A stretch of DNA of 7,889 nucleotides from Chitinophaga pinensis (lineage in GTDB: Bacteria > Bacteroidota > Bacteroidia > Flavobacteriales > Flavobacteriaceae): assembly GCA_943324925.2 (NCBI GenBank), contig CALPNL020000087.1, forward strand, positions 1-7,889, given 5' to 3'. The notes below the pieces were generated by a model. The model worked only from the letters and a program-made list of their open reading frames with translations, was not told where the DNA came from and made no database searches. The position numbers were made by a program, and so were the translations under genes. Positions within the stretch are counted from its first letter, which is position 1. Every line of letters begins with the position of its first letter. This document shows positions 1 to 4,964 of this stretch, one piece after another.

Positions 1-708
1 AGCAGCAGTACCTTTTCCAACGTCTCCATAACCACAAACGATTACTCTTTTTCCAGCCAACATAATATCGGTAGCACGACGAACCGCATCAACAGCACTT
101 TCTTTACAACCGTATTTATTGTCAAATTTCGATTTTGTAACCGAGTCATTTACGTTAATTGCCGGCATAAACAAAGTTCCGTTTTTCATTCTTTCATATA
201 AACGATGAACTCCAGTAGTAGTTTCTTCTGATAAACCTTTAATTCCAGGAATCAATTCTGGGTAACGGTCGAAAACCATATTCGTTAAATCTCCACCATC
301 GTCCAATATCATATTCAATGGTTTTCTGTCTTCACCAAAAAATAAGGTTTGCTCAATACACCAGTCAAAAGATGCTTCGTCAAGACCTTTCCATGCATAA
401 ACCTGAATTCCAGCAGCAGCAATAGCAGCAGCAGCCTGATCTTGAGTAGAGAAAATATTACAAGAACTCCAAGTAACTTCTGCGCCCAAAGCAATTAATG
501 TTTCAATTAAAACCGCAGTTTGGATCGTCATGTGCAAACATCCTGCAATACGAGCCCCCTTAAGCGGTTGTTCGTCTTTGTATTCTGCACGTAGCGCCAT
601 CAATCCTGGCATTTCAGCTTCTGCTAATTCAATTTCTTTTCTTCCCCAAGCAGCCAGAGAAATATCTTTTACTTTGAAAGCCACATAAGGCATAGTTGAT
701 GTACTCAT
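1..708 (-). CDS. ahcY: S-adenosylhomocysteine hydrolase, N-terminal part (cut by window edge)
   Basis: Adenosylhomocysteinase splits S-adenosylhomocysteine into adenosine and homocysteine in the cytoplasm, clearing the inhibitory product of SAM-dependent methylation. The 236 visible codons run without a stop to the left edge; the family is usually about 430-470 residues, so roughly the C-terminal half is missing. Visible family signatures are CNIFSTQD (residues 83-90), ILDDGGD (134-140), SEETTTG (160-166), NVNDSVTKSKFDN (185-197) with the substrate-site lysine and aspartate, and the NAD-binding glycine loop GYGDVGKG (226-233). The chosen start gives MSTSTMPYVAFKVKD; a second Met at residue 6 is possible. 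The gene diverges from the phosphopantetheinyl transferase gene across a 270-bp spacer. The identification is secure from the motifs; nothing unusual is seen in the visible part. Confidence 0.97.
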   Translation of the reverse strand, partial: MSTSTMPYVAFKVKDISLAAWGRKEIELAEAEMPGLMALRAEYKDEQPLKGARIAGCLHMTIQTAVLIETLIALGAEVTWSSCNIFSTQDQAAAAIAAAGIQVYAWKGLDEASFDWCIEQTLFFGEDRKPLNMILDDGGDLTNMVFDRYPELIPGIKGLSEETTTGVHRLYERMKNGTLFMPAINVNDSVTKSKFDNKYGCKESAVDAVRRATDIMLAGKRVIVCGYGDVGKGTAA

Positions 709-739
709 TTATAGTATATTTGTATTTGTAAATTTTTTG

Positions 740-747
740 CAAATTTA
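740..747 (-). promoter_or_regulatory. Predicted -7 box of the ahcY promoter
   Basis: Read on the minus strand this is TAAATTTG, a full match to the Bacteroidetes -7 consensus TAnnTTTG. It lies 31 bases upstream of the ahcY ATG, so it predicts a short leader of about 25 nucleotides. No clear TTG -33 element is seen at the usual 17-23 base spacing, so the assignment rests on the -7 box and its position alone. Confidence 0.5.
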
Positions 748-850
748 GGTATTAACTTTGTTATTTTATAATTTTCACAACTATTTATGAAATGTTTATT
801 TTGTAAAGACTTGAATTATAAATAAATATAGAGCTAATGTGTTTTTTTGA

Positions 851-914
851 AGCTATTTCCTGCTGTTCGCTATATCCGCAACAAAAGTGCGGGATACCGC
901 TGCCATCAGGGCTA
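851..914. repeat. REP-like imperfect palindrome in the ahcY/PPTase spacer
   Basis: This block is visibly more GC-rich than the AT-rich spacer around it and folds as a long interrupted hairpin. Outer arms are AGC (851-853) with GCT (911-913) and CCTG (859-862) with CAGG (907-910). The inner stem is ATCC-GC (874-879) with GC-GGAT (889-895, one bulged G at 891), and the loop is about nine bases. The AGCTATTTCC start and the ATCAGGGCTA end resemble dispersed intergenic palindromes I recall from flavobacterial genomes; that resemblance is from memory, not from a search. The rest of the 709-978 spacer is plain AT-rich sequence. I found no good TAnnTTTG box for the downstream gene. The element could act as a transcription terminator, an mRNA-stabilising hairpin or simply a dispersed repeat. 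Confidence 0.6.
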
Positions 915-978
915 GAGTTAAGTAGTAATTTGGGCATTCACAACTTAAATTCATAATTTATAATTAACAATTATTATA

Positions 979-1626
979 ATGCCACTTCATAAAACAATCA
1001 ATTTTTCACGAAGCGTCGGAACCACAACCGAAATTCTCCTATGGAAAATCACCGAGCCGTTGTCGGAATTGTCTGCTGAAGTCACTTTAAATCCTAAAAA
1101 CCAAGTAAGATTCAACGGAATGAAATCGGAATTGCACCAACGTGCGTTTTTGAGTGTCCGTAAATTATTGCAGCTAAAAGGCTACACTGATTTTGATTTA
1201 GAATACGATCAATTTGGAAAACCCCATCTAAAAGACGGCAAACACATTTCTATTTCCCACTCCCACGAGTACGCAACCATTATCATCAGTGATGAAATTA
1301 CCGGAATCGATATTGAATTGCAACGAGAAAAAATCATTAGAATTGCACCTAAATTTGCTGAAAAAGAATTGGAATTTTTAGATAAAGATAACCAAGAATA
1401 TATCAGAAAGTTAACCGTTATTTGGGGAGTAAAGGAATCTATTTTCAAAATTAGAAATGAAGCCGGAATTAGTTTTAAAGATCATATTCACATGCTTCCA
1501 TTTGAAATGGTAGACTTATCAGGAACAGCCGATTTGTATTTTCAAAACAAATCAATCCAATTCAAGTATCATTTTATTGAAATAGATAACTTTACTTTGG
1601 TTTATGCTTTCCAAAATAAACTATAA
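979..1626 (+). CDS. 4'-phosphopantetheinyl transferase superfamily protein (Sfp type)
   Basis: Members transfer the phosphopantetheine arm of coenzyme A to a serine of a carrier protein, turning apo into holo acyl, peptidyl or polyketide carrier proteins. The 215-residue protein has the family's two diagnostic blocks. One is TGIDIE (residues 108-113), with the metal-binding Asp111 and Glu113; the other is WGVKESIFK (149-157), with Glu153 and Lys157. Upstream, SISHSHEY (91-98) is the conserved strand that contacts CoA. Length and motif spacing fit the Sfp/Gsp type rather than the shorter AcpS type. The target carrier protein cannot be told, since no synthase or carrier-protein gene is in the window. 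Two bases separate its stop from the pnuC-like start, so it is probably the first gene of a four-gene operon. The start ATG follows an AT-rich leader without a Shine-Dalgarno site, as is normal for this phylum. Confidence 0.92.
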   Translation: MPLHKTINFSRSVGTTTEILLWKITEPLSELSAEVTLNPKNQVRFNGMKSELHQRAFLSVRKLLQLKGYTDFDLEYDQFGKPHLKDGKHISISHSHEYATIIISDEITGIDIELQREKIIRIAPKFAEKELEFLDKDNQEYIRKLTVIWGVKESIFKIRNEAGISFKDHIHMLPFEMVDLSGTADLYFQNKSIQFKYHFIEIDNFTLVYAFQNKL

Positions 1627-1628
1627 TA

Positions 1629-2258
1629 ATGATAGAATTTTTCCTTAACTCCTATAAAAACGTTTCCGAAACCCAAATAGCATTAGAATTTATAGCTTTT
1701 GTTTTCGGGATTTTAAGTGTTTGGTTTGCCAAAAAAGAAAATATTTGGGTTTACCCAACAGGGTTAATTGCAACAATAATTACGGCTTATTTATTATTCA
1801 TTACGGGGTATCTGGGCGACATGATGATTAATGGATATTTTTCTATAATGAGTATTTACGGCTGGTACCAATGGACAAAAAAAACAAACAACAAGAAGAG
1901 TCTTTCCATAACAAGAACCAATAATAACGAAAAAGTAATAGGAATTGCATTGTTTTTAGTTACAATTTTTGTAGTTTTCGGCATCTATAATTTCTTCGAT
2001 TACGAGATAAAAAAAGATAATTATATTGATATTTTTGCCTCAGGGATATTTTTCACAGCAATGTGGTTTATGGCCTTAAAAAAAATCGAAAATTGGACAC
2101 TTTGGATTTTAGGTGATATAATAGTTGTGCCATTATATGCTTATCGCGGTTTAGGAATGTTGTCATTGCAGTATTTAATTTTTACAATTTTAGCTATTTC
2201 AGCTTATTTAGAATGGAAGAAAACCTTAAACAACTCCAGCTCCCTGGAAACGACATAA
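1629..2258 (+). CDS. pnuC: PnuC-family vitamin transporter (nicotinamide riboside or thiamine)
   Basis: Inner-membrane facilitator of the Pnu family, which lets an unphosphorylated vitamin diffuse in and depends on an intracellular kinase to trap it. The 209-residue protein is strongly hydrophobic, with segments near residues 16-35, 42-60, 66-82, 103-123, 134-151, 154-170 and 177-195. Family blocks are visible: NGYFSIMSIYGWYQW (68-82), and W..WILGDIIVVPLYAYRGL (156-175) followed by the LQY block. The gene begins two bases after the preceding stop and overlaps the next gene by 46 bases, which indicates translational coupling with the NadR-like kinase. That pairing favours nicotinamide riboside uptake. 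The TPP-riboswitch receptor about 2.5 kb downstream raises the alternative that this is a PnuT-type thiamine transporter; sequence inspection alone does not settle the substrate. The family call is secure, the symbol provisional. Confidence 0.9.
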   Translation: MIEFFLNSYKNVSETQIALEFIAFVFGILSVWFAKKENIWVYPTGLIATIITAYLLFITGYLGDMMINGYFSIMSIYGWYQWTKKTNNKKSLSITRTNNNEKVIGIALFLVTIFVVFGIYNFFDYEIKKDNYIDIFASGIFFTAMWFMALKKIENWTLWILGDIIVVPLYAYRGLGMLSLQYLIFTILAISAYLEWKKTLNNSSSLETT

Positions 2259-4330
2259 TAAAAATTGCCATCTACGGACCTGAAAGTACAGGGAAAACTA
2301 CCTTGTCCAAACAATTAGCGGATTACTTTAAAACCGAATGGGCTCCTGAATTTGCAAGGGATTACTTGCAAGAAAAATGGGATTCAAAAAAGGAGATTTG
2401 TACTCCAGAAGATTTATTGCCCATTGCCGCGGGACAAATGGCACTTGAAAATAGCGCCCTGCAAAAAGCCAAAGATTACCTTTTTGTCGATACTTGTATA
2501 ATGACTACCAAAGTTTTTTCGGAAATATATTATGGCTTTTGTGATTCTAAATTGGATAAAGCCGCCCGAAAACACAAGTACGATTTGTTTTTCCTAACCG
2601 ATATTGATGTGCCTTGGGAAAAGGACGATTTACGCGATTCCCCAAACGAAAGAGGAATTACCTTTGGAAAATTTAAACAAGCATTAATTGAAAACAATAA
2701 ACCATTTATTGTGCTGACCGGAAATCCGGAACTCCGACTTCAAAAAGCAATCGAAATAATTCAAGGTTTAACCAAAGCAAAACAACTTGGCTTTTCTTCA
2801 CTAGATTTTCTTCAGATTTTAGATGCTGAAATCCCACTTACCCAAATTGAAAAACAACTGGCTATTTATAAAAATGGCATTGCAAAAGCCAACTTAAATC
2901 GACCTGCAATTATTGGAGATGGAATATTAAAGTTAACAGAAGAAGAATTTCAAGAGTACTCATCAATTTTTGATTCCAAGAAAGACAATTTTAAACTCAA
3001 AAAGTTTATTCCAGCGTCGGGTGCAGCAAGCAGAATGTTCAAATTTTTGAATGAATTTTTGAATGAATTTGACATTGAAAATGAAACGATAAATGCTTAT
3101 ATCAATCGAAAAAACGCCACAGAATTAAAAATATTTTTAGCTGGAATGGAAAAATTTCCATTTTTTAAAACTATTGAAAAACAGTTGTTACAGACGTTTT
3201 CAGATTTTAAAAATTGCAGTAAAGACCAACAAAATTATTATTTTATCAAATTGATGTTGGAGGAAAATCACTTTGATTTTGCCAATAAACCAAAAGGAGT
3301 TCTCCCTTTTCATCTCTATAAGAATCAAATAGTAACTCCAATCGAGGAACATTTAAAAGAAAGCGAGTTGTATTCCTGTGCTAATGGGGTTTCAAATGTG
3401 CATTTCACCGTTTCTGAAGTTCACAAAGGACTATTTGAAAATACCTTATCGAATGTTAAAAGTAAATTGGAGGAAACTTCTGGCAACAAAATAAATATTA
3501 CTTTTTCTCACCAAAAAAAGTATACCGATAGCATTTCTGTTGATTATGAAAACAAACCTTTTAGGGACAAGGCTGGGAAATTGGTTTTTAGACCAGGCGG
3601 ACATGGAGCATTAATTGAAAATCTAAGTTCTTTAGATGCAGATATAGTGTTTATAAAAAACATCGATAATGTAATTCAAAATGAAGCCGAGACTATTGCT
3701 TTTTATAAAAAAGGCTTGGCTGGACTATTAATTGAATTACAAGGAAAAGTGAATTCCTATTTGTCAAAAATAGATTCTATTTCTGACGATGAAATCTCTG
3801 CAATTGTAAATTTCATCGAACAGCATTTGAATAATAAAGTAAATACAGCTATTTCAAAATATACCCTAGAAAATAAAATTGCCCATTTAAAAGAAATTTT
3901 GAACCGCCCAATTCGTGTTTGCGGAATGGTTAAAAATGAAGGAGAACCTGGAGGAGGACCATTTTGGGTTACTGATGCCAATGGAAATATTACTTTGCAA
4001 ATTGTTGAATCGGCACAAATCGATTATAGTAATGAAAGTCATACATTAATTGCAGGAAAAGCCACTCATTTTAATCCTGTAGACTTGGTGTGCGGACTTA
4101 AAGATTACAACGGATCAAAGTTTGACTTTAAAGATTTCATCGATCACCATAGTGGTTTTATTGTTGAAAAAAATAAATTTGGTAAGCCTATTAAAGGCTA
4201 TGAATTACCAGGTTTATGGAATGGTGCCATGGCGAATTGGATTACCATTTTTGTTGAGGTTCCATTAATCACATTTAATCCGGTGAAAACAGTCAACGAT
4301 TTATTAAAGCCTGCTCATCAAAATCATTAA
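2213..4330 (+). CDS. Fusion of NadR-like nucleoside kinase (AAA ATPase) and DUF4301
   Basis: Residues about 15-185 match the ribosylnicotinamide-kinase-type P-loop domain of NadR. They show Walker A GPESTGKT (22-29), WAPEFARDYL (43-52), DLLPIAAGQ (67-75), FVDTCIMTTKVF (91-102) and DLFFLTDIDVPWEKDDLRD (124-142). In NadR this domain phosphorylates nicotinamide riboside to NMN. The adenylyltransferase and DNA-binding domains of full NadR are absent. From about residue 195 to the end the protein is DUF4301, a family of unknown function found mainly in Bacteroidetes. Its marks include IGDGI (234-238), PASGAASRMFKFL (267-279), FRPGGHGALIENL (459-471) and KNEGEPGGGPFW (574-585). The PASGAASRM and PGGHGAL blocks look like nucleotidyltransferase loops, which is an inference. 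The two parts are joined in frame with no stop or ATG at the joint (nt 2765-2815). The start at 2213 is the only ATG ahead of Walker A and overlaps pnuC by 46 bases. Confidence 0.88.
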   Translation: MEENLKQLQLPGNDIIKIAIYGPESTGKTTLSKQLADYFKTEWAPEFARDYLQEKWDSKKEICTPEDLLPIAAGQMALENSALQKAKDYLFVDTCIMTTKVFSEIYYGFCDSKLDKAARKHKYDLFFLTDIDVPWEKDDLRDSPNERGITFGKFKQALIENNKPFIVLTGNPELRLQKAIEIIQGLTKAKQLGFSSLDFLQILDAEIPLTQIEKQLAIYKNGIAKANLNRPAIIGDGILKLTEEEFQEYSSIFDSKKDNFKLKKFIPASGAASRMFKFLNEFLNEFDIENETINAYINRKNATELKIFLAGMEKFPFFKTIEKQLLQTFSDFKNCSKDQQNYYFIKLMLEENHFDFANKPKGVLPFHLYKNQIVTPIEEHLKESELYSCANGVSNVHFTVSEVHKGLFENTLSNVKSKLEETSGNKINITFSHQKKYTDSISVDYENKPFRDKAGKLVFRPGGHGALIENLSSLDADIVFIKNIDNVIQNEAETIAFYKKGLAGLLIELQGKVNSYLSKIDSISDDEISAIVNFIEQHLNNKVNTAISKYTLENKIAHLKEILNRPIRVCGMVKNEGEPGGGPFWVTDANGNITLQIVESAQIDYSNESHTLIAGKATHFNPVDLVCGLKDYNGSKFDFKDFIDHHSGFIVEKNKFGKPIKGYELPGLWNGAMANWITIFVEVPLITFNPVKTVNDLLKPAHQNH

Positions 4331-4338
4331 ATCCACCA

Positions 4339-4740
4339 ATGGAAAAAGACAAATTGATTTCCGAATTGCAGTTTAAAGCAGTGAGAAGTAGTGGCGCAGG
4401 CGGTCAAAATGTAAATAAAGTGTCTTCAAAAGTCGTGCTTTCATTTGATGTAAAAAATTCTAATGCATTTTCAAATGAAGAAAAATTGCTGTTAGAAACA
4501 AATTTATCATCCCGACTCACCAATGATCATATTCTGATTTTGAATTGCGATGAAGATAGAAGCCAACTCAAAAACAAAGAAATTGTAATCAAAAGGTTTC
4601 TCGCAATTATAGAGCAAGGATTGTACATTCCAAAAACTCGTAAAGCCACTAAAATTCCTAAATCGGTAATAAGAAAACGATTAAAGGATAAAAAGAATTT
4701 GTCAGAAACAAAAAAGAATAGGAAGAAACCAGAATATTAA
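4339..4740 (+). CDS. arfB: Peptidyl-tRNA hydrolase ArfB (YaeJ-type ribosome rescue factor)
   Basis: ArfB enters ribosomes stalled at mRNA ends and hydrolyses the peptidyl-tRNA without needing a stop codon. The 133-residue protein has the class-I release-factor catalytic domain, with SSGAGGQNVNKV at residues 17-28. The GGQ motif (21-23) holds the catalytic Gln23. It lacks the codon-recognition domains of RF1 and RF2. It ends in a long lysine/arginine-rich tail (about 104-131), which in ArfB inserts into the empty mRNA entry channel. Length agrees with the family (about 135-140). It starts eight bases after the DUF4301 fusion stop and looks like the last gene of the operon. Its link to the cofactor genes upstream is not obvious. 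No clear intrinsic terminator follows before the riboswitch promoter. Identification is secure. Confidence 0.95.
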   Translation: MEKDKLISELQFKAVRSSGAGGQNVNKVSSKVVLSFDVKNSNAFSNEEKLLLETNLSSRLTNDHILILNCDEDRSQLKNKEIVIKRFLAIIEQGLYIPKTRKATKIPKSVIRKRLKDKKNLSETKKNRKKPEY

Positions 4741-4781
4741 ATTTTTCGTGATTCATTTTTCATAATTCAATATTTATAAAC

Positions 4782-4789
4782 TACTTTTG
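4782..4789 (+). promoter_or_regulatory. Predicted -7 box driving the riboswitch and receptor transcript
   Basis: TACTTTTG is an exact match to the Bacteroidetes -7 consensus TAnnTTTG. It lies just upstream of the TPP aptamer, so initiation a few bases after it (about 4794-4796) would begin the RNA right at the aptamer's 5' edge. No convincing TTG is present 17-23 bases upstream, only a T-rich stretch near 4755-4760. Its placement makes the receptor an independent unit rather than the fifth gene of the upstream operon. Confidence 0.6.
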
Positions 4790-4795
4790 TACTGT

Positions 4796-4875
4796 CTCAA
4801 AGGGGTGCTCTAAATTACGAGCTGAGATTATACCCAAAGAACCTGGGCAGGTAATGCTGCCAAGGGAAAAAATGA
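4796..4875 (+). promoter_or_regulatory. TPP riboswitch (THI box) aptamer
   Basis: This RNA element binds thiamine pyrophosphate and lowers expression of the gene behind it when TPP is plentiful. The conserved blocks occur in the right order: GGGGTGCTC (4802-4810), GAGCTGAGA (4819-4827), ATTATACCC (4827-4835), GAACCTG (4839-4845), GTAATGC (4851-4857) and AGGGA (4863-4867). Helices can be seen: GCTC (4807-4810) with GAGC (4819-4822), and GGCAG (4846-4850) with CTGCC (4857-4861). The closing P1 stem is weak, with only TCA (4797-4799) against TGA (4873-4875) evident, so the outer limits are approximate. The gene controlled is the TonB-dependent receptor, whose likely start is about 90 bases downstream. 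Confidence 0.95.
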
Positions 4876-4964
4876 TAAAATAGCGAAAAGCTATTTTCTC
4901 AAATGATCAATTTATTTATCAATAGAATAATTTCCCCCTTGTTATTCGTAACTATTTTACGAAT
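4876..4964 (+). promoter_or_regulatory. Candidate riboswitch expression platform with start-codon hairpin
   Basis: Two perfect 8-bp hairpins lie between the aptamer and the receptor's likely ATG. The first pairs AAAATAGC (4877-4884) with GCTATTTT (4890-4897). The second pairs ATTCGTAA (4944-4951) with TTACGAAT (4957-4964), and its 3' arm contains the first two bases of the ATG at 4963. The heptamer CTATTTT occurs in both places (4891-4897 and 4952-4958), so TAAAATAG (4876-4883) can pair instead with CTATTTTA (4952-4959). That pairing would break the start-codon hairpin. The layout suggests control of translation initiation; which state TPP favours cannot be read from sequence. Confidence 0.5.

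Noticed and set aside
709..850. SAM- or SAH-sensing riboswitch in front of ahcY
   Set aside because: The predicted ahcY leader is only about 25 bases and AT-rich, with no conserved SAH or SAM aptamer blocks.
918..936. TAATTTGG as a -7 box for the phosphopantetheinyl transferase operon
   Set aside because: It lacks one base between TA and TTTG relative to TAnnTTTG, and no paired TTG lies at the right distance. The operon promoter remains unassigned.
1209..1448. Minus-strand open frame inside the phosphopantetheinyl transferase gene
   Set aside because: It is a shadow of a well-supported gene, with no promoter-like box or coherent domain. The minus-strand frames at 3757-3981 and 5004-5219 were rejected for the same reason.
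2765..2815. Possible start of a separate DUF4301 gene within the fusion
   Set aside because: There is no ATG in frame around the joint, no stop closes the kinase part, and the frame is continuous, so a single fused product is the simplest reading.
4877..4900. Hairpin 4877-4897 as a Rho-independent terminator of the riboswitch
   Set aside because: The stem is AT-rich (only two G-C pairs) and its T-run is part of the 3' arm, followed by CTCAAA rather than more T. A translational or pairing-switch role fits better.
4903..4962. Upstream in-frame ATG for the TonB receptor, adding 20 residues
   Set aside because: It would place a second hydrophobic stretch before a normal signal peptide and start only 5 bases after the 4877-4897 hairpin. 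The ATG at 4963 gives a conventional Bacteroidetes signal sequence. Not excluded, since no ribosome binding site helps to choose.
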